From Cymodocea nodosa (taxonomy: Eukaryota > Streptophyta > Magnoliopsida > Alismatales > Cymodoceaceae), in contig CM072341.1 in NCBI GenBank assembly GCA_036874045.1, positions 9,064,501 through 9,128,500 on the forward strand: a DNA stretch of 64,000 bases. Reading direction: 5' to 3'. Below are positions 44,927 to 56,109 of this stretch, piece by piece; within the stretch, counting starts at the first letter, position 1, and each line of letters begins with the position of its first letter. The notes below the pieces were generated by a model. It saw only the letters and a list, made by a program, of their open reading frames with translations, had not been told where the DNA came from and made no database searches. The position numbers were made by a program, and so were the translations under genes.

Positions 44927-45073
44927 GATGTAGCAGAGTGTAGGCAATCAGACAATAATAAAAGCTCTGATACCAGATGTAGTAGAGTGTAGGCAATCAG
45001 ACAATAATAAAAGTTCTAATAGCAGATGTAGCAGAGTGTAGGCAATTGGACAATAATAAAAGCTCTGATATCA
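44927..45073 (-). repeat. Triplicated 49-bp unit containing C's primer-binding site
   Basis: Three tandem 49-bp units, each GATGTAGCAGAGTGTAGGCA then AT-rich sequence then a PBS. PBS copies (plus strand) are GCTCTGATACCA at 44964-44975, GTTCTAATAGCA at 45013-45024 and GCTCTGATATCA at 45062-45073. The first, farthest from the LTR, is the perfect initiator-Met complement. The LTR-adjacent one has one mismatch; the middle one is decayed. Confidence 0.9.
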
Positions 45074-45075
45074 GT

Positions 45076-46286
45076 TGTAGGATTGTCTGTATCACAAGAG
45101 GGGGGTGAATTGTGTCTTTAGTAATTAAAATACCAGCAGATAAAACAAGAGCACAAAACACTCGTAAATGAAATTCTCTTCTTTATAAAATTTAAAGATA
45201 GAATTTACAATATCTTTTTAGCTCAATTCCCTTCTTGAAGGTTTTGATACAGTAATGTCTGATATACAATTCAAATAGAAAAATGAAGTTCTTATTCAAA
45301 ACTAATTTCGAATTGTATAAAACCTGATCTTTATGCACATAGCTTCTTTCCTTCTCTTTGCTCAGCTTTTGTATCTCTTCTTCTCTAGTTGTCGAATTTC
45401 CAGACTTCTTACATTTGCTGCTCCTTTTCTGAAATTGCTTGAAATTTTTAACTTCTTCTGATGTTGGAGAATTTTTTAAGATATGAATATTCAAGCTTAA
45501 CTTTTTAGTTAGGGATCTGGATTGAATATTCATACTTGGGTTTTGAGATTGGGATCCTTGTTTGTAATGTAGCTCGTACTCTCTATTAATAGTCGAATTA
45601 TGTCTTCGCATTTAGCATGTTCATCCACTTAATCCATAATCCATAATCCACGTACTAATTTTTTTCTTTAATCCAAATTACTATCTTTTTGAATTTCCAC
45701 TTTCTCCACTATCATTTTGAATTTCCACTATCTCCACTTATAGATTCACCGAAACTTTAACTTCCTGGAGTCTTGTAGAATATCTTCTAAGTCTTCGATT
45801 TAGTTGAACACTTATCCTTTAAGTCCTGTAAAAACTTGAATACTTATTTGTAACTCTTTGAGTTTTTGCACCTGCAAAACATGTGACTAAACATAGCAAA
45901 CTTATCTGTTCGTTATTTTATAAAACTCGAAGACTTATCTATCCATGCGTATAAAAACTCAAACGATTATCTAACTATTCGATTATCATTACTGGACGCA
46001 CATGGAAAACAAGTGACAACTTAAAACATTAAAAACACACATGCAGATAACTTAACTATACGAGTTTTTAACATAAACTATTTGACAAAAACGAAATGTT
46101 AACTATTCGAAAGTTTAACTATCGAAAATGTAACTCTTCGAAAAACTTTAACTTATCCGACATAAAAATGAAACTTTTCGATAATCTGTTAACATTTAAT
46201 TACGTGACAATTATACTTAGAGAATATTATTTAGACTTATTTAAAACTTTAATAAAGCATATATCATCAAAACAAAATTCCTAACA
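45076..46286 (-). repeat. 5' LTR of C (1211 bp)
   Basis: Starts TGTAGGATTGTCTGTATCAC with AAGAGGGGGGTGAATTGTG, ends TTCCTAACA. U3 part (45780-46200) carries AACTCGAA, TAACTCTTTGAG and AACTATTCGA motifs. It is distinct from the A/B/D LTR except for the AGAGGGGGGTGAATTGTG region and the ATATCATCAAAACAAAAT end. Confidence 0.92.
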
Positions 46287-48140
46287 TTGCCCTGCTATCT
46301 TCTCTAGCATTTGATCTATGAAAGGTAAGGGAAAATGATCTTTCCTAGTCACTGCATTCAGCTTTCTATAATCTATACACACTCTCCAGCCTAATTGAAT
46401 TCTAGTAGGTATCAAGTCTTGACTTTCATTCCTAATAATTGTTAATCTTGATTTCTTGGGAACTACATGGATTGGACTAACCCAAGAGCTATCAGAAATC
46501 AGATAAATTATGTCATTATCTAAACATTTAACTATTTCCTTCCTGACTACTTCTTTAAGGTTTGGATTTAATCTCCTCTCAAGAATTCTAACAGGTTTAA
46601 CATTCTCTTCTAAATATATGTGGTGACAGCATAAAATTGCACTTAACCCTTTTATATCAGTCATAGTCCATCCTATTGCTTCTTTATAAGTTTTGACTAT
46701 ATCTTTTAATTTAGCAATTTGATATTCTTTTAAATCTGAAGCAATAATGATTGGACATGTTCATTTTTCTTCTAGAAATATATAGGTTAATTTAGGAGGC
46801 AAATGTTTTAATTCTAATTGCTGCCCATCAAAAGCTAGAGCTCCTAATTGAACATCATCATTTTCTAAATTATTTTCTTCCTGATCTCCTTCTATATTTA
46901 TGCTTTCACTTTCCTCTAAAGTTTCAGAATTGAGTTGCCCATTTAACTCTTCTTGAATCACATCATCTAGCATATCTCCTTCATCCTCTAAAAAATCTAT
47001 GGTATGTAAGGACATTTCTAACTCTTCAAACTTTTTTGGTTTGAAAATATTTAATTGAGTATCCTCATTACCATATGCTAACTTCATTACTCTAGTTTTA
47101 CAATTAATAACAATCCCTAATGTTGCTAATAACAGCCCCTGATGTTGCTAATAACAGCCCCTGATGTTGCCAAAATTAAAGATGTATCACTATTTTTATG
47201 CTTAATTTGTTGGGAATCCAAAATTACAATATCAATAGGATATATGAAGTTTTTGATTTTAATTAAGACATCCTCTATTTTTCCTCTAGGGTATCTTATA
47301 CTTCTATCAGCTAATTGAATAACAGTCCTAGTAGGGATTAAGCTTTCTAATCCTAAGGATGCAAATATATCACTAGGCATAACATTTATACCTGCACCTA
47401 AGTCTATTAAGGTTCTTTCTAGAATAGTATTTCCTATGTTGCATGATATATCAAGGATTCCAGGATCAGATAACTTTTTAGGAATTTGTGGCAGAAATAG
47501 GGAACTACTTTGCTCAACTAAAAAGACTTTCCTTAAAGCTTTTCGCTCTCTTTTCTTAGTACACCAATCCTTAAGAAATTTAGCACAAGGTGGTATTTTC
47601 TGCAATAAATCTAATAAATGAATGTTAACTTGTACTTTTTCAAAAGTTTCTCTAATTTTTTCTTGTTTTTCAGGAAATGTTTGTTGTAATCTTTTAGGAT
47701 AGGGTGCTAATAATTGTGATTTAAAAGATTGTTTTTCTTTCATTTGATTTGTTTGATCATTTTTAGTCTCATTTGCAGATTCAGATTTTTCTTCATTGAT
47801 TTCTATATTTTTAGATATTACATTTTCATTATCATTTTGGTTTTTGTTCTTATCTACCTTCATATTATTTTCGTTTTGAATTCTTGATGATATATCAGTT
47901 CCAGATCTTAATGTTATATACATCTTCCAGATTTTCATTACTTTCTTGATGTTCTTGTATATCATTTTTGTGATTATGATCTTCAACTATTTTTAGTCTT
48001 AAATTGCACTCTTTAAATTCTCTTGCATTGGTATTTTCTTTTGTTTGTATGTCTTGCAAATTATGCAAATCTATAACATTATAATTTTCATTTGTATTGT
48101 CCTGTTGCATAACTTGTAATTTCATTGTATATTTGTCCAA
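46287..48140 (-). pseudogene. Pol fragment of G: linker, protease, RT N-terminus
   Basis: RT start at 46281-46664 (RRLNPNLKEVVRKEIVKCLD, VCIDYRKLNAVTRKDHFPLP). Then 46761-47087 and 47126-47986 hold the protease with LIDLGAGINVMPSDIFASLG and RSIRYPRGKIEDV. 47895-48140 is the linker (NENYNVIDLHNLQDIQ). Close to E but with independent indels. A frameshift and a repeat expansion disrupt the LILGSPFLAALG region. Confidence 0.88.
47105..47170. repeat. 22-bp tandem repeat in G's protease region
   Basis: Three units of about 22 bp (TAATAACAGCCCCTGATGTTGC and variants) replace the sequence that encodes GSPFLAALGAVI in E. A local slippage event. Confidence 0.75.
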
Positions 48141-48144
48141 TATA

Positions 48145-48379
48145 ACACTCAGAAATAATAGAAAATTTAGATACTAAAGAATAAAAAAACCAGTAACTTA
48201 CCGACAGTTCAGAAATGTACTAAATTAATGCTAATTCCCTGAAATTATGCAGATTTTTTCATTAAAGCATATAACAGTGTAATTATAACATAATGGCTTA
48301 ATTCTCATATGATAAGCTAAATATTATGCAATTAACCATCATTTAACTGTTAATATTATGGACTTTTTCATTCTAAACA
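48145..48379 (-). repeat. E-type LTR end of G
   Basis: Matches 43810-44043 of E's 5' LTR, ending TTCATTCTAAACA. It keeps CTTACCGACAGTTCAGAAAT and AATGGCTTAATTCTCATATG blocks. It is joined directly to pol linker sequence. Confidence 0.88.
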
Positions 48380-48574
48380 AGGGAGTTAAAACTAGAACTT
48401 CAGTAAATTTAAATAGTATATGTATGTTTGTTTCTGTGGTGGAACCAAAGAATATAGAAGAAGCATTATCTGGTGAAAATTGGATAGTGGCAATGTAAGA
48501 TGAACTAAATCAATTCATCAGAAATGATGTTTAGGAATTAGTCTCTCCACTAAAACATCAGTCCATAATAGGTA
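48380..48574 (+). pseudogene. Integrase-RT boundary of H
   Basis: Encodes VKTRTSVNLNS, SVVEPKNIEEAL, ENWIVAM-stop-DELNQF and IRNDV-stop-ELVSP, ending QSIIG at the AGGTA target of S. Two stops (TAA, TAG) interrupt it. It matches A at about 1270-1450. Confidence 0.88.
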
Positions 48575-51196
48575 TGTAAGGAAATTTGTTGTATTTAGAA
48601 TTAAAACACGAAAATCCCAAATTTTACATTTATAAACCGCAAGCGCACGGTACCTATTGTATTAAGCATATGCAAGAGCGGGTCGATCCACAAGAAGCTT
48701 GTCTTAAATGAATTCAAGGAAATAAATGCTTAGCAAAATATTCACATCACTAAAACCATGATAAAAAATTTAATTACATATTAATAGGTAATAATTACAT
48801 AAATACGATAAAGAGTTCAAGTATCATCATAAATCCAAGAAGCTCTTAAGGTTAAACCTTAGGAAACTCAAGAAAATTAACGAGTTTCATCTCTAAAATT
48901 ACAAAAATTAAGCTCAAATTTTTAACTCTCCTTACATCCAACCTGGATATTGAAAAATCCAGAGAAAATATTGGTTGAAAAGATACTCAAGTATCTTTGA
49001 AATGAAAGTAATTTCATAGACTAAATCATTATAAATGTCTAGAAGTGTTGTATTTACTGACAGGGTGCAGAACCATTATGTAAACTTTCCAGAAATGCAC
49101 CTTTAGTGCAAAAATCATAACTCGGTCAAAACTCCATGAAATCTGGCGAAATCAGAGAGCTTTGATCAAAGACTCGTACTACTAATATGGAAAATTGACA
49201 AAACAGCTTTCCATAAAGTTTGCAGTATAGGATAACACTCAGGCGTCAAGCATTGAAACTGGCAGCCGAATAGGAATTCAAAACTGTTGCGACCTCTGAT
49301 AAAAAAAATCAAAAACCAACGAAATACATTCCAAAAAAATACAAAATTTACATGACTGTAATCTACACGAAATTTCTTACAAAATAGAATCAAGAAACAC
49401 TAAAAAACTCTACCAAAAGCATCTTTTATGAAAGGAGTAATGTAGGGTAGGATTCTGTTTGGCTAGAATCCGGAACTACAAAAATCCGCTCCCTTCCTAA
49501 CTTGTTCTCCGAAATCACAGAAAATATCTCTAATTATAATAACGATTTCTCCCAACATATGAATTGAAAAATCATGTAAAAATATGAACTTGAAAGGGTT
49601 TTAAGTTATCTAAAAGTACATGGTGCTTTTACAGTCTAAATCGTCTTCAATTGAAAATAATATTAAGCCCTAGTAAGGTGCGCAAAACGATCTTGAAATA
49701 ATGCAAAACACGCACTCAGTAAAAACTCGATAACTTTATCAATTCTTTATAAAAATCTATGAAATTACCGCTGAACGAAAGTAGACTTATCAATCTAATA
49801 AAACCATTTTACAGATCTTAAAAACATACTGCACAGAGGGAGAAATCGCATCAGACATTTCCGTAAAACTACTGATCGAAAATGTGATTTCGAATTGACA
49901 ATATACTCTTCGTATAAAATGGAAAAATCAAACCAAAAATGCTCGAAAAATTTAAAAAAATATACATAAAGAATATTCTTTTATTTCTCTACAAAAATGG
50001 ATTAAGAATCGATGAAAATCATTGAGAAAAACTTGATTTACAAAGAAAACAACACAAGGAAAGTTCTGTCTTTACAGTAAACGAACACCTTGACTACATG
50101 TATTCACATATCTACACAAAAATCATTCATTTTCAGAGGCAAGTTTCATTAAACGAACTAAGAGTTTTACAACATAAAAATGAAGATTATACTACTAAAA
50201 TAAACCTAAACATGCAAAGACATGCAATACAAAAACAACATCAAACACAATGATAAGACACAACATATGCAAACATAATGTTAGTTTTTGGTCAACCCAC
50301 TCCAAGTTATACCTTTAAATCTCCAACACCTTGAAGTAAGCTCCTGAAGTTGGCCTCCCTCACGTCCTCAAGACTCCAACATGGCCTATCACACCACGTT
50401 TTTCTCTTGAAATACTAAGGGGCTTCAAGATTTCACCAAAGGATGAAGGCAACAAGCTTCCTTCTCATGGATGTCCACCAACCATGCCCTAGTTGGCTCC
50501 TTCCTTGCTCTCTCCACGCATATCACCTTCAAATTGGATGAAGAGGCCTCTCCACAAGAGGTTCCTACTGTCCTCCACGCAAGAAAGTTGTACACAGAAG
50601 AAGAAGGGGAGTTGCACCCAACAAAATCACCTTCTATGCATCCACGTCCTTCCTTGGAGCTTCCACGAACACGCCTCCCTTGGGTCCAACTTGCTCTCTC
50701 CACGCACCATCGAAATCAGCAACATCGGAGAGAAAGTGACTTGCTTCCAAGGAGCTTTGGCCGCCGGTAATCCAAGGAGAAGAAGGAGCCACATTTTTGC
50801 TTGGAGAGGAGAAGACAAAACCTAGTTTTGGGTTGTCCTTCCCTTTAAATAGACTTGGTAGTTGATCTCTTCCTTGGTAGATCCAACGGTTGAGATTCAT
50901 CCATCTTATTTCCTTTAGATAACCTTTAAAACTTAACCAAACAAATTAAAATATAACAAGAAGAAAACATCTAAGACATCTAAGTAAATAATCACTATTC
51001 ATTCCCATGATCATTAAGTCAATAATCAACAAAAGGGCTAAGTTGTGCAAATTTAAGTCATTAAATCTCATAATCATGCATACTCATGTAAATGCCTATG
51101 GGATGATATTTCAATTATAATCGTGCATTATTTAACATTTAAGTCATAAGAAGCACAAATAATATCACATAAAAATGCACAATTTTACTCCTTACA
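48575..51196. repeat. Solo LTR S (2622 bp, gypsy-type)
   Basis: Bounded by the inverted termini TGTAAGGA and TCCTTACA and by AGGTA duplications (48570-48574, 51197-51201), so the ends are certain. No PBS, PPT, second LTR copy or coding inside, so it is a solo LTR left by recombination. Near the start, GCAAGCGCACGG and GAGCGGGTCGATCCACAAG resemble the motif in E and F LTRs, which suggests Ty3/gypsy on the minus strand. A GC-richer block lies at 50330-50900. No dyad or CACGTG arrays. Confidence 0.92.
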
Positions 51197-52070
51197 AGGT
51201 ACAAAGTGGATCTTTAGAAACAAAACTAATGAGACTGGTCAAGTTATAAGAAACAAAGCTAGATTAGTTGCACAAGGGTATACATAGGAAGGACTTGATT
51301 ATGATGAAACATTTGCTCCTGTGACTAAGTTAGAAAGTATTAGAATATTATTGGCCTATGCTTGCTATATGGATTTTAAACTATATCAAATGGATGTAAA
51401 GAGTGCATTTCTAAATGGTTTAATTAATGAAGAAGTTTATGTGAAACAACCACCTGGATTTGAAGATATTAAAAATCTTGACTATGTGTATAAATTGAAG
51501 AAAGCCTTATATGGTTTGAAGCAAGCACCTAGATTGTGGTGTAAAAGGTTATCTACTTTTCTAATAGAACAAGGATATATCATGGGAAAAGTAGACCATA
51601 CTTTATTTATCAAGAGAGATGATAAAGATCAGATTGTTGTTCAAATATATGTGGATGATATAATCTTTGGAGCAACTTCAGATAAACTGATAAAAATATT
51701 TTCTAAAGAGATGACTAGTTAGTTTGAAATGAGTATGATAGGAGAACTTTCATATTTTCTAGGACTTCAAATTAAGCAAATGGATAAAGGTATATCTTTA
51801 AATCAAGAAAAATATGTAGTTGAAATGCTAAAGAAATTTAATTTTAATGATACAAGGATTCGAGGAACTCCTATGAGTACTTCTTTAAAGTTAGATATTG
51901 ATGACATAGGAAAATCAATAGATCAAAGAAAATATAGAAGTATGATTGGTTCTTTACTTTATTTGATAGTTAGTAGACTTGATGTTATGTGTGCTATATG
52001 TGCTTGTGCTAGATTTCAATCTAATTCTAAAGAATTACACTCAATTGCTGTTAAACAAATATTTAGATAG
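51197..52070 (+). pseudogene. Reverse transcriptase of H
   Basis: Continues after S with GTKWIFRNKTNETGQVIRNK, then a TAG in GYT-EGLDYDETFAP (same codon as in A). Open 51321-51722 has LYQMDVKSAFLNGLINEEVY, KALYGLKQAPRLW, IYVDDIIFGAT (catalytic YVDD intact). A TAG follows MTS. 51729-52070 has SYFLGLQIKQ and YRSMIGSLLYLIVSRLDVM. Confidence 0.92.
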
Positions 52071-52595
52071 ATACAAGGAACTAAAAATTTTAGACTGTAT
52101 TATTCCAAGGATAGTTCAATAGATATTATTAGATATACTAATGCTGATTATGCAAGATCTAAGTTTGATAGAAAGAGTACCAGTGGTACATGTCAATTAT
52201 TGGGAAATAATTTGGTGTCATGGCTTAGTAAAAAGCAAAACTATGTAGCACTTTCAACCACTAAAGCTAAATATGTTGTTGTATTGTGTTGCACTCAGAT
52301 TCTGTGGATAAGGCAAACTTTAGAAGATTTTGGATCATCTTATGATACAACTAAGATTTATTGTGATAGTAGTTCTACAATAAATCTTTCCAAAAATCCT
52401 GTATTATATTCTAGAGCAAAGCATATAGAGGTTAGACATCATTTTCTAAGAGATAACGTAATTAAAGGAAAAATTAAATTAGAATTTGTGTCTAGTAAAA
52501 ATCAATTAGCTGATATATTTACAATACCTCTAGATGAATATACATTTTGCAACATAAGATTAAAATTAGGTATTTGTAGGCTATGTGATGTATAA
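52071..52595 (+). pseudogene. RNase H of H
   Basis: After a TAG (near 52067) the frame has the RYTNADYARS block (usually GYSDADWAG), RKSTSGTCQLLGNNL, SWLSKKQNYVALS, a degenerate TTKAKY where EAEY is expected, IYCDSSSTINLSKNP, SRAKHIEVRHHFLRD and QLADIFTIPLDE. Ends at TAA 52593. The E-to-K and D-to-N changes would impair activity. This is the region deleted from A. Confidence 0.9.
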
Positions 52596-53835
52596 AATGC
52601 TTAAACTCCACAAAAGATAGATATTGTTGATCTTGTTCTTTACCTCATAGATATTATATATTTATCATAAATATCTAAGTAATATCTAAACTACTACATA
52701 AGATACTATGCATTTATCATAATATTATTGTAGTATCTTATTGATTTTACTTATCTTTCCAAGTTTAATGTTTTTTTTTAAATTTTTAAGTGGAAATGTC
52801 AATGAAAAACATTAAATTCCTCTGAAATCCTGAAATTTTAATTAAGTGTTTTCTTTAGATCAATGAAAGTGAATATGATCAAGAATGAGTTTGACTTGAT
52901 TGATTAAACTTGTAGAATAATTTTTATGTAAATCCTATTAAACTACTACTCAAAAGTATAAGCTTATTGAAATTGATTCATATTTTCAGTAAAATCATAG
53001 ACGTAAAAATTGTATGAGATTTGTGTTTTAACACATTTGTATTAATGAAATACATATATATTGTGCTTAAAATAAAAAGTGCTTACAAAGTGAAAATTTT
53101 TGAGAGTTTATTAATCAGTTTGATCACGAGACTCTTGTACTTGAGTAGATAGGTATGTAAGGATTGTTGTCTTGGAAAAAGATTCTTTAAATCTGGCAAC
53201 CTAAGGTCCTAATCAGACCTAGGATTATTGACTAAAAGCTCATTACATGGGTACATTAGAAAGCTCTTGTATGATTCAAACTTTTCAAACTAACTTTTAA
53301 AGAAAATTATCAATATTTACTACTTTGAAAAGATAAAAGTTGTTTCATTAATTACAGAGATCTTTGAATTGAATACAGTTTCTACCAATATGACTGCTGA
53401 TTTATTGAATCTAAATTAGTACTTTTGAAAGAGTTTATTTGAGATACATTTCTTTATTCTACTTGAGTTAATTAAATTAAGTTCAAAGTTATGTTTTGAT
53501 TCATATACGGTTGGACTTGATTTTGGAAATCATTCTTGATGAATTCAGGATAACGGAAGTTTCTAAAAGGAAAATTTAAAATATAGTTATAAGTAACACC
53601 TACTTTATGCAAGTATATTTTGTATGTTATTGAATATATTTGAAGTATATTTGTAGGGGAAGGAATTACAATGTCAAAAATAGATTAATATCATTCAAAA
53701 TATAGATCTTAGTAAATCTGAGTTTAGTCCTCTTAAGATATTGATGAAACAATTTAATAGACAATCAAACTATTTTAGGTTCATAAAAAGAATATTAGAA
53801 TAGTTTACAATGTTCTCAAGATAATGGTTTGTTAA
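52596..53835 (+). other. 3' spacer of H, homologous to gypsy E's 3' spacer
   Basis: Noncoding, AT-rich. From about 52720 to 53660 it is collinear and in the same sense as the reverse complement of E 30480-29480; see E's spacer for shared blocks. I see no coding. At 53836 D is inserted, with GTTAA (53831-53835) as the left target copy, so any T32-like ORF of H would lie beyond D. Confidence 0.75.
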
Positions 53836-55445
53836 TGTAGGATCGTATGGCTACACAAGAGGGGGGTGAATTGTGTTTTTCAACATTTTTGATTATAATT
53901 GAAACTTTAAAATTCAAAAACAAGTCGAGACACTATTTTCATAAAATCATTTTTATTCAAGGTTTCAATTACAATATACAATTCAATTCTCCTCAAAAAT
54001 TGTAGATGCAATTATATATCTATACCATGTTTCATCTATACAATTTCATAACTACAAATAAAGAAAATTAATTTGCAGAATTTAAAACATTTCTCTCTAT
54101 TTGAGATCTTTCTTCTTCTTCTTCTCTTTCTTCTTCAGTAATTCTTCAATGACGAATATCTAGTCTTTCTCTACTTCACCGAATTTGCTTTCTTTTAATA
54201 CTTTAAATTTTCAGTGACAAATTTGACCTTTTCTGCTTCATTGAATTTTCTTCCATCTGATACTTCAAATCTTTAGTGACATATATCTTACCTTTTTATA
54301 CTTCACTAAATTTTCTTCTACCTTTTTATGCTTTACTGAATTTTCTTCCACCTAAGAGCTTTTCCCCGAAGAGGTACTTTTTTGATCCCTAAAAAGATTT
54401 TTCTTTTGGTGTGCAGGGATAACTGATCAACGAGAATTCTATGCCTTTTATATTGTACTTTCATTTCATGCATATCCTTCATGTTTAATCACTACTAGTT
54501 TTCCACTTCTTCACGTCTTTTCTTTTTCCTTCATCGAAATACACACGTTTTGACCTACGTTTACATTTCGAATTTTCTTTAATCATCAATCCTGGATCTC
54601 TGAAAAATTTCCTGTAAAATAAACTTTCTCGTCCAAAATTTTTCATCAAGTGTAATAATAAGTCGTTACTTTAATGTTAACTAAATGAGTAACACAAGTA
54701 GATATATAACTTAACGTTTCTAACTTAATGAGTTTCTCATGTGCCAACTCACATGACAAGTACTGTAGCTAACTTAACGAACTAAGTCTGTTGTGTTACA
54801 AATAACTCAACGAACCAGTAATAAACAAATGTTTTTATAATAAGAATTTTACCATGTGCAAAAATAACAACTTCAATTTTATAACACTAACCTAACGCGT
54901 TGCCTTAGTGTTCAATATAGCAACTCAATGCGTTTAGTTATGTTAACTTAACGAGTTAAACATGTGCACCTCACGTGATACAATATAACATTTGTAACTT
55001 ATAATTTCACCACGTGTACAACACTAACTTAATGAGTTTGTCTCTTCTTTTACTCACTAACTTAACGAGTTCTCATGTGACCTATTTTAATCTTTAAGTC
55101 TCTAACTTAACGAGTTGTCACGTGACCTCTATACGAACAAAACTCTAACTTAACAAGTTGTCTAAACGTGCACTGTTCATGATACAGAAGATATAACTTT
55201 AAAACATATCATGCTTTTCAATAAAAACACACGTTAACTTAACATTTAGTTAAATGAGAAATTAATGCAATGAAATGACTAGTTATTAACTTAGTATAAT
55301 TTCAGATCCAATACAAACAGGTATTTATATTAGTAAGCTTTTTCTATATTAATTGGTGTACTTAATTTCCTTTCACAAGCAATAGTAATTGAGCAAATAT
55401 GATTATTTTCATTCAGCACACATCATCAAAACAAAATACTCAACA
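53836..55445 (-). repeat. 3' LTR of D (1610 bp)
   Basis: Starts TGTAGGATCGTATGG, ends ATACTCAACA. Same family as A and B. One unit of the 32-bp minisatellite near 54772. CACGTG is intact at about 54977, 55012 and 55118; other G-boxes are mutated. Confidence 0.93.
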
Positions 55446-56109
55446 ATCTCCCCCTTTTTGATGATGACAAAATCATATTAAATGAATTATGAAATATATT
55501 TAACTCAACAAAGTACCTTCGTTAGGTTAACTTTTAATTCAACAAATAAGTTTGTTGACTTAAGTTCACTTAAGCTTATTTCTATTGTTTGTGTAAATTT
55601 CACCTCTCAGAAATAAAACTTCCAGATGTCAATAATTACATAAGTATCATTTCTCCCCCTTTCATTATATAATTTAATAACCATATAATTTTCTTTCAGA
55701 TTTCATTATCATCTGTTTAGATTACAATAACCATATAAATATCATCTCCCTTTATAATATATGCAATTAAAATCATAATCGTCTTCTTTTATAACATTTC
55801 TCCCCCTTTTAATCATTAATCAAAAAGATGATTATACACTATATATATATATAGTAAGAGACATATTTACAACAACGCTTTTTGTAAACAATAATAAGAA
55901 TTGTAAACATTTACATAAAAATGTATTGTTCAATGAATCAAACAATGAATACAAACATTACATTTTGTATTCAAATACAAGCAAACAGACAGTTATCTAT
56001 TCCTCCTAAGTATATCACTTATAGCATTATAGATTTTATCTCCTAGATTCCTAATATCATTTCTGATGTTATTAAACACATCATCTAGGTCAGGAGGTAT
56101 CTAGGGTTG
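55446..56109 (-). other. Polypurine tract and 3' noncoding region of D
   Basis: 55446-55460 is the PPT (minus strand AAAAAGGGGGAGAT next to TGTTGAG). Two more C-rich tracts of the same form occur at about 55652 (TTCTCCCCCTTTC) and 55798 (TTCTCCCCCTTTTAATC). A TA-repeat lies at 55841-55853. No coding. Confidence 0.8.

Larger units (their letters stand above)
44044..46286 (-). mobile_element. Copia element C, 5' part (gag, PBS array, 5' LTR)
   Basis: Continuation of the element at 9174-17936. Sense order is 5' LTR (45076-46286), PBS, gag. Right of the LTR, TTGCC (46287-46291) is the right target copy in the RT of gypsy G; E's intact RT reads TTCTTGCCCTGC at the same place. The left target copy is outside the window. 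Confidence 0.9.
46287..48379 (-). mobile_element. Gypsy element G (E family), fragment in copia H
   Basis: A minus-strand relative of E. It contains the RT N-terminus, protease region, part of the pol linker and, at 48145-48379, the terminal 235 bases of an E-type LTR. The PBS, knuckle and most of the LTR are deleted at about 48141. Left of 46287 it is interrupted by C and continues outside the window. Right flank AGGGA (48380-48384) is in H's integrase-RT spacer. Confidence 0.85.
48380..53835 (+). mobile_element. Copia element H (A family), plus strand, lowest layer in view
   Basis: The only plus-strand element. Segments 48380-48574 and 51197-53835, split by solo LTR S. Its pol is close to A's. 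It hosts G on the left, S in RT and D at 53836. Neither of its LTRs is in the window. Everything else in view sits in insertions into H. Confidence 0.85.

Noticed and set aside
50425-50900. Open stretches on both strands in solo LTR S
   Set aside because: High GC reduces stop codons; several frames are open at once and none has a recognisable domain.
53836-55445. D's LTR as the 3' LTR of H
   Set aside because: H is plus strand; this LTR and its polypurine tract are oriented for a minus-strand element, and internal sequence of D continues to the right.
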